Positions 31,335 through 43,426 are shown, counted from the first letter of the stretch. The stretch: 64,000 nt of DNA from Anthoceros angustus (GCA_010909165.1 VJWM01000011.1:62001-126000); one strand, 5' to 3'. The notes: a model not told the origin generated them from the sequence alone. A program made the numbers and translations.

Positions 31335-32643
31335 CGCGGTATCCACTTTGATCAATTGCAGGACACAATGCCAGAATGGGAAGCAAACTTGTAGCGCACT
31401 TTATTCCACCACCGACCGTAAATGTCTGTGGACTGCCAAATCCGCAAAAAGTTTAGGCCAAGTGAAACGACAAATGTGGGCCTCTTGCCAGAACTTGCGA
31501 TAACAGTCTTCTCATGTCTGACGATAAATACTCCAGCTGTACATCACATCCATCACCTGGTTCCCTTTATCTCTCAAGTAGAAACCGCCCACCATGTATG
31601 TACAAGAATTCCAATTTCTCAATTTCTCGACCCCTGGTCCCCTTTGTTGTCCCCTCCTAGATGGGCTTTTCCCATCGTTTTTTCACCTCAATAAAATCTT
31701 ATCTTTTCCATGTATGTACAAGAATTCCAATTTCTCAAGCACTGAGTGCGGCTCATTTCCTGGAACCTGTCCTGACTACACCTGTCGGTCACTCTAAGGA
31801 ACCACAGTAAAACGAACCGAGTCTTGGTCATCTCAAAGCACTGAACAGGCTTGGGCAGCGCGTACAAACGATTCGTCACTTCTGGTGTCCACTGCCGGTG
31901 GTTATTTTCGATGTGCTGTCAGAATTCACTGCCCTATCCTTCCTCAACCTTGCAGCCTTCGAGCCCGGCAGCAATGCACGACGCTCAGAACAAGCTGGTT
32001 GTTCTCCTCGAGTTTGTAAAACTCTGTGTTGATCTAGATATCTCTCCATTTGGAGGTATGGTGCAGATCTTGTGGGAGCATAACCCAAAAAGTAGTATTG
32101 GAACTCAGCTCGCGCAGTGTGCATGTACATGTGTACATGGTTACAAGGAGGAGAAGAAGGATGGGTGTGAGTAAATGGGACATGTCATGATGACACAAAT
32201 CCAGAAGTGATTCCCTGGTTCATGGCCGCCTTCTGTGTTTGGTAGAGCTTGTAGTTTTGGTCACGCTTGCATGATCCAGCAGATCACGTTCGTGCCCATC
32301 GGTCCCAATGGGCTTTTAAAACATAACAACCCCATTATCAATCTCACGCTAGGTCTTACGGACGACACTCTTAAGATGGAACAGGCGACTGAACGTCAGA
32401 ACAGAGCGCAAAACAAGCTAAAACAGAGACAAAAAGCGGGGCGGCATTTTGGCCGTCCTTAGCAGCCGGTGAACCGAGAGCGAGAACAAAACCGCCTTCA
32501 CAACAAGCTGGCCTTCTTCTTCTTGGCCTTATGCCGGTTCGGAACTACAGATACAGAAAGGAGAAGAAAACAAGAAGTTGTCTGTGAGAATTGTCAGTTT
32601 TAGTATTAAATACTATAACTTCCACTAAGGGTTGCATCAAGTC
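31335..32643. other. Intergenic region between SDR gene and tRNA-Trp
   Basis: No gene is recognised. A 30-bp block (CATGTATGTACAAGAATTCC and onward) occurs at about 31592 and 31711. The SDR promoter should lie just above 31335. A TATA box is not evident. Confidence 0.45.
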
Positions 32644-32715
32644 GGATCCGTGGCGCAATGGTAGCGCGTCTGACTCCAGATCAGAAGGTTGCGTGTTCGA
32701 TTCACGTCGGGTTCA
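32644..32715 (+). tRNA. tRNA-Trp (CCA)
   Basis: The 72-nt sequence folds into a complete cloverleaf: acceptor GGATCCG/CGGGTTC with discriminator A, D-stem GCGC/GCGC, anticodon stem TCTGA/TCAGA with loop CTCCAGA, and T-arm GCGTG-TTCGATT-CACGT. The anticodon CCA (32676-32678) reads UGG. The A box TGGCGCAATGG and B box GTTCGATTC are intact, no intron is present, and a TTTTT terminator follows at about 32722. As usual in eukaryotes, no CCA tail is encoded. The sequence matches my memory of plant nuclear tRNA-Trp. Confidence 0.98.
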
Positions 32716-32879
32716 ACCAAGATTTTTGGTCTTTAACGAAGGTTGCATTTTTCTTAATGATTATTTTACACTTACCGTTTCTTTTTGAATTTTATAATTT
32801 TCTATTCTTTGGTATTTTATATTTTCCCTGGACCCTAGTAATTAATGAACAAGGATTGCATAAAGAAAAAGAGTAGTGA

Positions 32880-34140
32880 ACCTAGGAAAGAGGCCTCACC
32901 TGGCGTATATATTCCTGTGAAGAGGCCATCTTCATCCCTTTTCCAGAACATCTCTCCACAGAGGGCTGCATCACCTCTAGAGCTTGTTCACACAGACATG
33001 TGTGGCCCTATCTCTACACCTCTATTTTTACCTTTATCAATAACTACTCCCAATTTACGATTACCTATATCCTTAATCACAAGGGTGATACCTATCATTT
33101 CTTCAAGGATTATATGGCTTGGGCGTAGAGATTAATCGATAAGAAACTCAAGACTTTACGTTCTAACAATGATGGAGAGTTTACATCTCATCAGTTTGGG
33201 GACTTCTACCGAGCTCAAGGCATCGCTCAAAAACTCACTATTGTATATATTCCTCAACAAAATGGCGTAGCTTCTCATAAGAACATGCGCCTTCAAGAGA
33301 TCAGTGGCTGCTTGTTAACGCAAGCTCATTTACCCGAAGGCTATTGGGCGGAGGCCCTCCTCACAGCCATATATCTCATGACTCGACTGCCTACCTCCGC
33401 AGTCCAAGGTATGACACCTTATGAAGCCTTTACTGGAAAAAAGTCCTCTATTGATCATCTTTGCATTTTTGGATCTTCGGCATATGTTTTTATTCCTAAA
33501 GCATCATGTAAGAAGCTTGATCCGAAGCGCCAAATACGCCTTTTATTGGTTATATCAAGGCATCGCTCAAAAACTCACTATTGTATATATTCCTCAACAA
33601 AATGGCGTAGCTTCTCATAAGAACATGCGCCTTCAAGAGATCAGTGGCTGCTTGTTAACGCAAGCTCATTTACCCGAAGGCTATTGGGCGGAGGCCCTCC
33701 TCACAGCCATATATCTCATGACTCGACTGCCTACCTCCGCAGTCCAAGGTATGACACCTTATGAAGCCTTTACTGGAAAAAAGTCCTCTATTGATCATCT
33801 TTGCATTTTTGGATCTTCGGCATATGTTTTTATTCCTAAAGCATTGCGTAAGAAGCTTGATCTGAAAGCGGCCAAATACGCCTTTATTGGTTATACGGAA
33901 GGCATCAAGGGCTATAAATTATTTGATCCTTCCACAAAAAAGCTTCTTTATGCTCACAGCGTCACTTTGAATGAATATCACCTATTTTCTTCTTCAGTGG
34001 GAGATATTCCACCTCCTCATCACATTTCTCCAGATGAAGAGCCCGAATGTTCTTCTTTTAATGATAGTGACTATATGCTTTACGTGTTCCTTCAGATGGA
34101 CCTGTTATGCAGGAAAAAGAGGAGTTAGCACCCATTCCCC
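32880..34140 (+). pseudogene. Ty1/copia integrase with internal duplication
   Basis: The plus strand encodes SPLELVHTDMCGPIST with the first catalytic Asp, and LRSNNDGEFTSHQF, where the second Asp of the usual SDNGGEF is replaced. It continues with PQQNGVASHKNM, where the catalytic Glu of NGVAERKN is replaced. GYWAEALLTAIYLMTRLPTS, GMTPYEAFTGKK, FGSSAYVFIPK and AKYAFIGYTEGIKGYKLFDP are the conserved C-terminal core blocks of copia integrase. The segment 33216-33554 is repeated at 33555-33890. The right copy carries the native continuation. Loss of two catalytic residues means that the enzyme is dead. Confidence 0.9.
33216..33890 (+). repeat. 339-bp tandem duplication in copia integrase
   Basis: TCAAGGCATCGCTCAAAAAC at 33216 recurs at 33555. 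The joint uses the shared octamer AAGGCATC, which also occurs downstream in the native sequence (GGAAGGCATCAAGG, about 33898). Confidence 0.9.
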
Positions 34141-34280
34141 ATTCAGACTCACGTCTATTGGATACAGAGAAACCTCAACATCTTTAATATATTCTTGATG
34201 ATCCAAACGAGCCTGAGCATGAACCTGAGTATTTAGTCGAGGACCCTCCGCCTCCTCAGGAATCAACACTTATTAACGAC

Positions 34281-34740
34281 GTGGATGATGAGCAACCTAC
34301 ACCAAGGTACAATCTTAGAACCAGACCAACCATTCCTGGCCTTGCTGGTTGGAAGGAACCCCCATTAGTAGACCTAGCTACTTCCGAAGGTGTATATCAT
34401 GCGACTATTGACCCAGAAGAACCTACTACCTTAAAACAAGCATTTTCCTCTCCTGAAAAAGACTTATGGAAGCCGCATTAGATTCTGAATATGATTATTT
34501 GGTCAAGAATTCTACATGGGAACTGATCAAATCCCCTAAGGGTAGGAAGATAGTAACAAGCAAATGGGTATTCAAAATTAAGAGAAAAAGGAGATGGTTC
34601 CATCGAAAGATATAAGGCATGTCTAGTTGCCATAGGCTTTACACAAATTCCTGGCCTAAACTATGTACCTTGGGCCACTTATGCCCCTGTAGCTAAATTT
34701 GCCACCCTCCGGATGATATTTGCTTTATCTGCCTATGGGA
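34281..34740 (+). pseudogene. Ty1/copia linker and start of reverse transcriptase
   Basis: The plus strand reads PTPRYNLRTRPTIPGLAGWK, EPTTLKQAFSSPEKDLW, then in shifted frames [20 protein letters not shown] (the WVFKxK block), a [11 protein letters not shown] block and [17 protein letters not shown]. This is the N-terminal part of copia reverse transcriptase. It stops abruptly at 34740 where an unrelated repeat begins, so the element is truncated before the active site. Confidence 0.85.
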
Positions 34741-36680
34741 GGAAAATCCCGGGGCTTCCGAGATTCACCCTCTAGTGCCCACACTTATCCCACTGTCGCT
34801 CAGCACGTTGGGTTTCGTCCCATGAGACTTGTATGAACAGTCGAATCTTAGGAGGTCAATCATTGCCTACACCTACTCACACCCTCAACCTCCTCAACAA
34901 GCAAGGCACCCACTAATTTCCCCCTTACACCAGCTGCACCACCTGCACTGCTCCGAAAATTCACCAATTCTCGACCTACAACGACACAACACAATTGCAG
35001 GTCATGCCTTAGCAGCAAGGAGTCCGCCACGGGCACCCAAGGACTCTCTGACCCACACCGTGATTTCATCTATGCTGTTAAGACCAGCTCCTCCGACGAT
35101 GGGAGCGCCCTCTTGCCGCAGATTTGGGATTCGTCCCGTAGGCTCTGCCTTGGGCCTTCCACTTTTCCTACGCTCTAATCCTCTTCTCAACCTCCTCAAA
35201 ATCAACAACGCTCTCTTCCTTTCTACTCATCTAGTTCTTCTCCTTTCACAACATCTTACTCTAACACCTCTTGCTGGCTCATTAATTCCAACTTCACGGC
35301 ACAATCACTGGGTCCGGCTCCATGAATCAATGAGTTCTTCCTTGGGCCGGTTGCTATGTGGTTTGCACGTGACAATGAGAACCTCCGAAGTCTTCCGCAG
35401 CTCACCCTCAAGCCGAGAGTTCTTTGAGCATCGCCACATACTCAAAGTGTGGTAGGGAAAACCCCGGGGCTCCCGAGATCCTCCCACTATAGCGGCCACA
35501 CTTATCTCACTGTCGCTTCGTACGTTGGGTTTCGTCCCATGAGACTTGTGTGAAAGTTCGAGGCCTTGTGATGACCGATCGCCACTGAGACACAACTTCA
35601 GCCTTCTAAACAAGCAAGGCGCCTCTACTCTCCTCTTACACTGCACCACTTGCACCGCCCGAAAAATCACCAATCCTCGACCTACAACGACACAACACAA
35701 TTGTGCCCCGCCTTAGCAATGAGGAGCCTATCACGGCGCCTGTGGACCCCGATCCACACCGCGATTCGTCCCTACTTCTAAGACCACTCTTCTCCACCTG
35801 GGAGCGCTTTACTTGCAGATTTGGGATCTGGCCCTTAGGCTCGCCTGTGGCCTTCCACTAACACCTACACCTCTAATCCTCTACTCATCTCCTCATCCTC
35901 TTCCTCCTATTCTAACCTCGGCCATCGCTTCGACTGCCCCTTACGGACAACCGCCTGGGTCGGCCTCCACCAAAAGTTCTTCCTTGGGCCGGCTATGAGT
36001 TTGACACCACGAGAACCTCCGAGTCTTTCCCTCTACCCTCGTCGAGAGTTCTTTGAGCATCACATACTCAAAGTGTGGTAGGGAAAACCCCGGCTCCCGA
36101 GATCCTCCCACTATAGCGGCCACACTTATCCCACTGCCGCCAGACGCTGGGTTTCGTCCCTTGAGACTTGTGTGAAAGTTCGAGGCCTTGTGATGACCGA
36201 TCGCTACTGGAGACACACTTCTCGACCTTCTAAACAAGCAAGGCGCCTCTACTCTCCCTCTCACAGTGCACCGCCTTTTGAAAATCACCAATCCTCGACC
36301 TACAGCGACACAACACAATTGCGAGGCCGCCTTGGCGAGGAGCCTATCACGGGCGCCGGGGACCCCAGTCCACACCGCGATTTCGTCCCTACTTCTAAGA
36401 CCACTCTTCTCCACTCGGGGCGCTCTTTTACTTGATTTGGGATTCGTCCCTTAGGCTCTGTGGCCTAACACCTACACCTCTAATCCTCTTCCTCCTCCTC
36501 CTCCTCTTCCTCCTATTCTAACCTCGATTCGGGCTTCTTGGTTTCGCCCTTACAGCTGGCACAGGGGTCGGCCTCCACCGACAAGTTCTTCCTTGGGCGG
36601 TTGCTATGAGTTTGACACGGCAGTGAGAACCTCCGAGTCTTTCCTGTAGTCTACCCTCAAGCCGAGTTCACAGGCATTGC
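34741..36680. repeat. Unidentified tandem repeat, three units of about 0.6-0.7 kb
   Basis: Units start at 34741, 35457 and 36082 with GGAAAACCCCGG-type sequence. They share TGGGTTTCGTCCCATGAGAC, AACAAGCAAGGC, GACACAACACAATTG and CTTCCTTGGGCCGG in the same order. Later units have small deletions. The frames through it (up to 208 codons) are not conserved between units, so coding is unlikely. Confidence 0.8.
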
Positions 36681-37100
36681 CACACACCCAAAGCAAAGCA
36701 ATTTCACAAAGAACCATTCACAAGGGGAGCAACTCGTTTAGGCACTTGCAGCGAGCAAGTCCTCCACCAAGCACTCCGACCACCGCGACTTCCTCTCTAC
36801 CAGACGCTGCGTTGGAAGGACTCGGTGAGTGTGGAAGCGCAAGACGTGATACTTTACTTTGGGAAATCCTCCTCCTCTTATAGGAGGCCTTCCACATACA
36901 ACCTCCCTTAGGTGCCCCTACTGCAGGTCACCTTTTCCAATTTTCTATTATTTCCTACCGCCAGCATTTAATACCTAGCATCTAAGGCTATTGTCTGATC
37001 CTTGGTAAATTCTATTCTAGTAACTTCACCTAAGATCATCCTTAAAGGATGTCACATCACCTATCCTTCTATTCTTCTATCTAGCATTTATGGTCTTTGA
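36681..37100. other. No feature recognised
   Basis: AT-moderate sequence without repeats or a convincing frame lies between the tandem repeat and a CT-rich region. Confidence 0.4.
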
Positions 37101-38879
37101 CCATTCTAGTCTTCACCTGGGTGTGACGGTCCTGTGTGGATTGGCTCCCTCGCCTCCTTTTGCTCTTGCCCTTCCTCCTCTTGTCATCTTCCTAATGTGT
37201 GGGGCACAATCTGCCCTTCCTCCTCTCCTGGGCGCCTGCCTCCTCCTCCAGAATCGCGCCCCCTCCGCTAGGCGCCTTTTCCAGCCTCCGCCTCCTCCTT
37301 GCTTCCTCACCACCGCGTAGTCCGACATCGGTAGGCCGACTACCTACCATGGTAGTCCCCTTTTTTTCCTTCTTCTCCATCAGCTTCGGTGGAATCTTCC
37401 ATTGCTCTTTCCGCTTGATTTGTCCATACCTATCATGGAGCATCTCAAAGATTCTTCTCCCCAATTGTCACCATTTCCACTAATCTCCGGCCCTTCCTCC
37501 TCTCCGCCGGCCCTCGGGGGTGAGGGAACTTCACCCTCCTTCTCTGACGGTCGGATCCGTCCCCTGTCTCCTCCGTGGGTTGTCTCCCACCTCCTCCACG
37601 CAGGGGTGTGTCACTGCCCCGGCTCCTTCATCATCATGAGGACCCAATGTCCTCCTCCTCCTCCCTTGCTTCCTCACCCTAGTCCGCATCACCCACAGAG
37701 GTGTGCCCACCACGGTAGTCCCAGACTACCGGTAGGTGGTCACCACCGTGGTAGGGTGACCGTGAGGGTGGGCTGTCCTCCTCCTCCTTGCTCTTGCCCT
37801 TCCTCCTTGGCCACGCCCTCCTCCTCCTCCGACTATTCCTGAGTCCATGTCACTTGTAGCCTCATCAAAATCGAGGCCCCCTGCACTTGCTGCCTCCTTC
37901 ATCATCATGAGGACCCAATGTCCTCCTCTTGGCCAAACGCAAGACTTCATTGTTGGCCTTCAAAATCCTATTGTGGAGGTGAGCCCCAAGCTATGATATT
38001 GCATTTGGAGATCATCAATCTCCGTGGCCACTCTCCATCCTCACACCTACCTTGTAGGCATCCTTGAGGTGGTCAATTCTCCCACCTTGACATGGAGGTC
38101 ACATTCTCCTCCCTTGCTTCCTCACTGGCTAATTTCCTCAAGGGCATAGTCCCAAAATCGCTTCCTCACCACCAAGATCCACCACCTTCTCCTTCCTCCT
38201 CTGGAACCTCCTCTCCAGCCTTTGCGGCAAGCCTTCCCTTCTCCCTTCTCGCTCCAGCTCTGCACTTGCCGATCTTGAGCCTCAGCTCCGCTTCCTCCAA
38301 ATTGTCCCCTCAATTCCTCTTCCATGTCCGGATCTTGATGGCTTGGGTAGCCATCACTGCTCGCGGCCCATTTGTTGGACGCCACCTTCTCCTTCCTAGA
38401 GCCTCTGTTTTGCCCTTTCTCTGCTCTTGCTCAAAAAATGCTCCATCTCCACGAATCCCGTTGGGTTGTTGCCGAATGGCTCTCTCTTGATGCGACAACC
38501 TTCCCTCTAGGACCTTCTCCGCTCTCCGCTGTCCAGGTCCTTGGAGCTTCTCCAGCCTTCTCCAACTTGGCTTTTTCGCTCGGACTCCATGGCCTCCAAT
38601 TGCCATTTAGTCCCCGCTTCTCCCGCCATGTCTTGGGCTTTCACTTCCTCTTGGCATGCCCACAAGGAGGCTGCTAGCTCCTAGCCCCTTCAAAATCCAC
38701 ACAAGAGAAGAATTCTCCTAGGCCCTAATTCTCCCCTTGCTGGAAATTTCCAGCTCTCTGACCACATCACGGCGCGGGTCCCCTCACCCGCCTCCATCCG
38801 CCTTCCTCCAAGCGGTAGATGGTGCGCCCGGCGCTCGCTGTTTCTCTTCCCTTCCCTACCGCCAGGCTGCACCACGGGT

Positions 38880-38990
38880 GCTGCCTACCGGTAGGTGCTC
38901 CCCTACTGCGTAGTCCGCCTACCTACCGTGGTAGTCCGCCTACCACGGTAGTCCGCCCACCCTGGTACCGCCTCACCGGTAGGCTGGGTG
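38880..38990. repeat. Cluster of CTACC/GGTAG inverted repeats
   Basis: CTACCGGTAGG, CTACCGTGGTAG and CTACCACGGTAG alternate with TAGTCCGCC. Related clusters lie at about 37325-37355 and 37705-37755. Confidence 0.7.
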
Positions 38991-39100
38991 CCTCCCTAGG
39001 CACAAATGAGATGGTGGGGACTCCCCACCCTTGGGTCACCCCTCCTGGTAGTCCTCCTCTCATAGACTACCATTCGGCCTTCCTCGGCCGCTCCTCTCCC

Positions 39101-40245
39101 TTGCTCTGTGGGGAAAGATTCCCACTCCGGCAACCTTGTTGCCTCTACATCCTCCCTTGCTCCTAGCATGCTTGTGGAGGTCCGACCTCCCACTCTTCCT
39201 CAATGCAAAAGGCAAGGCCTTTCCAAGCTTGGCTGGAGATGGATTATCTCAAGGATGCCAAGCATCTTCCAACTCCTTGCTTGTGAGAAGTCCCTCCGCT
39301 TTCCCACAAATGCACCAAATAGGTGCTAAGGTAGCAAGGCCTGGCCCTTCCTCATCCACGAATTTGGCTTGAGGAGCTTCTCCGGTGGTGGATGTAGGCC
39401 TCATACATGATGGTGCCCCAATGCTTGGCTCCTCTGAAATCTTCCACAAAATTGAGGAAGTTGGTGCTGAAAAGAAGTCCTTGGTAATTTACCAACCCCA
39501 ACACAATCTTTGCAAAGAGCCTCCACTTGACTCCTTGATGCTCTCGCTTTCCAGCCATTCTTGGCATGGGCCTTCACTCCTCCGTCCATCATGTCGAGGA
39601 GCTCTGGAATTTCGGAGAGGGCCGTCCTCTTCCTCCATTCGTCCTCTCGAGGAGAGCACCGAGCTCCTCCTCCCTTGCTCTGTGGGGAAAAGCTTCCCAC
39701 TCAACCTTGTTGCCTCTACATCCTCCCTTGCTCTAGCATGCTTGTGGAGGTCGACCTCCAGTCTTCCTCAATGCAAAAGGCAAGGGCCTTTCCAAGCTTG
39801 GCTGGAGATGGATTATCTCCGAAGGATGCCAAGCATCTTCCAACTCCTTGCTTGTGAGAAGTCCCTCCGTTTCCCACAAATGCACCAAATAGGTGCTAAG
39901 GTAGCAGGGCCTTGGCCCTTCCTCATCCACCGAATTTGGCTTGAGGAGCTTCTCCCGGTGGTGGATGTAGGCCTCATACATGATGGTGCCCCAATCTGGC
40001 TTGGCTCCTCTGAAATCTTCCACAAAATTGGAGGAAGTTGGTCTTTGAAATAGAAGTCCTTTGGTAATTTACCAACCCCACAATCTTTGCAAAGAGCCTC
40101 CACTTGACTCCTTGATGCTCTCTTTCCAGCCATTCTTGGCATGGGCCTTCCTCCTCCGTCCATCATGTCGAGGAGCTCTGCGGAATTTCGGAGAGGGCCG
40201 TCCTCTTCCTCCATTCGTCCTCGAGGAGAGCAATTCGAGCTCTCC
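39101..40245. repeat. Tandem duplication with period 574 bp
   Basis: TTGCTCTGTGGGGAAA at 39101 recurs at 39675, and the two units stay collinear to about 39660 and 40235 with small indels. The joint lies in GAGCTCCTCC. Confidence 0.85.
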
Positions 40246-40689
40246 TCCTCGGTCTCCCATACACTGCCGAATGCTCCTTACGGTCCGGCGAGGATCCGTT
40301 CGAGCATTCCTTCCTAATGGCGAGGGTTGCCTCTGATTGATGGAGATTGATGAAGCACTCCTCAATCAACTCCAAATTGGTGTAGGCCCATTGGCGGCCA
40401 TACACCCATCCCAATTGGATGTTATCCTCCTCGCCCATTGCAAATCCAAATCATGAGAGTTGCCAAAAGCAAGTGAATTGGGGCATCTCGACTTCACCCC
40501 CTCCTGGCGGCGCAGCCTCCGCCGCCTTCTTTCCTTTTCTCCTCGCGAGGAGGAACCTCATGTGCTCCTTCCCTTGCCTTTTCTCGAGGCATTATCCAAA
40601 TTGGCAACTGAGGCTTGCTCTCAAACGCTCCTTCTCCTCGAGTCCGCCAACAAACCCCTCCCGAGGCACAATTCCCAATGCTAGGCTTG

Positions 40690-41142
40690 GTGACGCCCTA
40701 CATCACGCCAATTTTCCTTGCGATTTCTCTTTCGAGGCAAGGCGCCGCCGATAGGTGGTCGTGTCTCAAACGAGCGCCTACCAAAGACGGAACGGGTTAC
40801 TTCACCACATAGCTTAAGTGGTAAGATCCGCCTAGAAGGTACCTATTTTATCAATATAAATATCGCTATTTAGAGATACTAATTATAAGATAATAATTAT
40901 TAAATAGAAAATAGCTGATAAATAGGATCATTGTCTCAGAATATAATAACGATTAAACCAACTAGAAAAACCCCAACTAACACGGTACCAACAAACCCCA
41001 ACGCCTAACCTATGAAACCAAGAACAAGTAGGTAGTTCTAGAGCGATCAGACACGGTCTTCTTGGCGTGACCAAAAGCGCCTACATAATGTACAAGAACA
41101 AGTAAAGATCCCAATTTCCGAAAGCCTCTCTCCGCGGTAGCA
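40690..41142 (+). mobile_element. 5' LTR of chromovirus C (first copy)
   Basis: It ends in GGTAGCA immediately before a tRNA-Met primer site. The same sequence (AAGGTACCTATTTTATCAAT and onward) recurs at about 41640-42079 and 61800-62112. The start is uncertain because the copies diverge before GTGGTAAGATCC. Confidence 0.7.
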
Positions 41143-41145
41143 TCT

Positions 41146-41157
41146 TGGTATCAGAGC
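41146..41157 (+). promoter_or_regulatory. Primer-binding site for initiator tRNA-Met
   Basis: TGGTATCAGAGC is the canonical plant LTR-retrotransposon primer site, three bases after the LTR end. In the duplicate at 42083 it has lost two bases (TGGTATCGAGCC). Confidence 0.9.
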
Positions 41158-42417
41158 CTACTGTCCATCATCTGGGATCAAGGATCTTAGATCGGGCAGA
41201 TCAACGGGCTAGGCTAAATCGCGCATAGAGACATGTGTGGCAGAGAATCCATTTGACACACATGAGCAACGGAAAGGACCAAACAAGGGAAAGATTCTAG
41301 AATTGAGGTCATCAAAGCCTACAATCATTCCATTCAAGCTGGTGAACTCGAGTACAATCTTCAGCACCTTGTTGACCCGCGTTGCTGGGCGTAGTTGAAG
41401 GTACCTGCAGCTGTGTGTGGTGAGAGAAATCCACACAAGATGGCAAGAACTCCAAGGGAGTGATTACCGAATCATTACGTAATCCAAGAAGCAAAATGAG
41501 TGATCATGTCCGACCTTTTGAGGTGGATCGCATGATCTCTAGTGGAAGCGATGAGGATCACCCCTTGAAGGGATTGGGGACCGGGTCCGTCACGGCGCGC
41601 CAACAAACCCCTCCCGAGGCACAATTCCCACGTTAGGCTTGGTGACGCCCTACACCGCCAATTTTCCTTGCGATTTCTTTCTGTCAAGGCCATAGGTGGT
41701 CGGTCTCAAACGAGCGCCTACCAAAGACGGAACGGGTTACTCTACCATAGCCGGACGTAAGTGGTAAGATCCGCCTAGAAGGTACCTATTTTATCAATAT
41801 AAATACACGCTATTTAGAGATACTAATTATAAGATAATAATTATTAAATAGAAAATAGCTGATAAATAGGATCATTGTCTAAATATAACGATTAAACCAA
41901 CTAGAAAAACCCCAACTAACACGGTACCAACAAACCCCAACGTCTAACCTATGAAACCAAGAACAAGTAGGTAGTTCTAGAGCGACTCGGTCTTCTTGGC
42001 GTGACCAAAAGCTCCTACATAATGTACAAGAACAAGTAAAGATCGGCCCAATTTCCGAAAGCCTCTCTCCGCGGTAGCATCTTGGTATCGAGCCTCATCC
42101 ATCATCCGGGATCAAGGATCTTAGATCGGGCGATCAACGGGCTAGGCTAAATCGCATAGAGACATGTGGCAGAGAATCCTTTGACACACATGAGCAACGG
42201 AAAGGACCAAACAAGGGAAAAGATTCTAGAATTTGAGGTCATCAAAGCTGCAATCATTCCATTCGTGGTGAACTCGAGTACAATCTTCAAGACACCTTGT
42301 TGACCCGCGCTGTAGTTGAAGGTACTGCACCGTGTGTGGTGAGAGAAATCCACACAAGACAAGGCAAGAACTCCAAGGGAGTGATTACCAATCATTACGT
42401 AATCCAAGAAGCAAAAT

Positions 42418-43425
42418 GAGTGATCATGTCCGACCTTTTGAGGTGGATCGCATGATCTCTAGTGGAAGCGATGAGGATCACCCCTTGAAGGGATTGGGGA
42501 CCGGGTCCGCCGGCGCCAAAAGCCAACAATTCCGAGGGCGGGCGACTCACCGACATCCATGCGTTGGGAAAAGAGCCCGTGGAGACGGAAGAGGCGAGAA
42601 AAGGCGGCGTCATGAACTCTTGAGGAGGCTTCACATCCAGCTAGGAGCGGAAGCCCAACAAGAGGACTTTGCAACCGAATTTCCAGCAAGGCCGAGCTCG
42701 CGGTTGCACCGATTACAACTCGAACCCGGTGCTATGGCGTGGCGACCCGTAAACGGGTGGGACCAGCCACAATAACTCGACAACTGCAAACACCAAGCTC
42801 AAGATCACCAAGGAGAGTTGACCGAGGTTGCGATTTTGCAGCTTTTGGAAGGGGGAACCCAAGTGGTTGAACACACCTGTGAGGAGTTGCGGGCATCATT
42901 CTCGTGCCAAGGCCAGCAGCTGGAGAAGGTTGAGGAATCCATTGGCAAGCTTGAGATGCAAGTGGGGGAGGGCCAGGCCCATTTGGAGAGGCGGCTGGCG
43001 GGTGTGCTCCAGGCGCTGGAGCAGCCATCACCCCCAGGCGCTCGTCCATCCCCACCACGCCAAGAAACTTCCAGGCCCACCCAAGTTGCTGATAGCACAC
43101 AACACTCAACACCCCTTGCCACATTGAGGCCTTTGACTCACGAATCTGATGGAAGGAGAAGGGAGAGACACTCACCAACCAATCCAAGCGACCGTGAGTT
43201 GAGTGTTGAAGATGAGGAGCTGAGGAAACTTGTTGTGGAGCTCCAACCTGGCGAGAAGGACAACAAAGAAATTCAGGCCATGGTGCGACGTCTGCAGCTC
43301 ATGAGGTATGAGCACTGGGAACACCGAGGGAGGTCGAGTGGAGAGGAGCAAGGAAGAGAAGAACATCACTTCAAACCCAAACCCCAACTCGACAAGGAGC
43401 TACAACGCAAGATCAAGATCGGCGG
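42418..43425 (+). pseudogene. Chromovirus C gag, N-terminal part
   Basis: The frame opens with MSDHVRPFEVDRMISSGSDE at 42418, the first ATG after the primer-binding site. It continues from 42818 as a 200-residue frame with EGGTQVVEHTCEELRASF, QLEKVEESIGKLEMQVGE (coiled coil), a Pro-rich stretch and EIQAMVRRLQLMRYEHW. This is consistent with the N-terminal helical part of a gag polyprotein that assembles the capsid. A frame break lies between 42775 and 42818. A duplicate with deletions follows at 43427-43990. Confidence 0.7.
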
Positions 43426-43426
43426 A

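Larger units (their letters stand above)
37100..40440 (-). pseudogene. Degenerate minus-strand ORF, coiled-coil-like, with internal duplication
   Basis: On the minus strand a frame starts near 40438 (MGEEDNIQLGWVYGRQWAYT, NLELIEECFINLHQSE). It continues with VEALCKDCGVGKLP, FVEDFRGAKPDWGTIMYEAY and TEGLLTSKELEDAW at 40115-39850, and again in a duplicate at 39540-39250. Further along come Glu/Arg-rich helical segments (38600-38120). It may be a gag-like or other retroelement protein, but no family is recognised. The plus strand is CT-rich and its long frames are probably shadows. Confidence 0.4.
40648..42507 (+). repeat. Tandem duplication of LTR, PBS and leader, period about 953 bp
   Basis: CGCCAACAAACCCCTCCCG occurs at about 40646 and 41599 and both units run to GACCGGGTCCG. 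The second unit is followed by the native gag continuation. Small deletions distinguish the copies. Confidence 0.9.

Noticed and set aside
32300..32545. Possible terminal exon on the minus strand ending in a KKKKASLL-stop stretch
   Set aside because: Only about 15 residues of low-complexity lysine-rich sequence, and an intron upstream would have to run through the tRNA gene.
34829..35455. 208-codon plus-strand ORF
   Set aside because: It lies in the tandem repeat and is not preserved in the other two units. Pro/Leu/Ser-rich from CT-rich DNA.
37402..37842. 146-codon plus-strand ORF
   Set aside because: Dominated by CTCCTCCTC-derived Pro/Ser/Leu. No motif.
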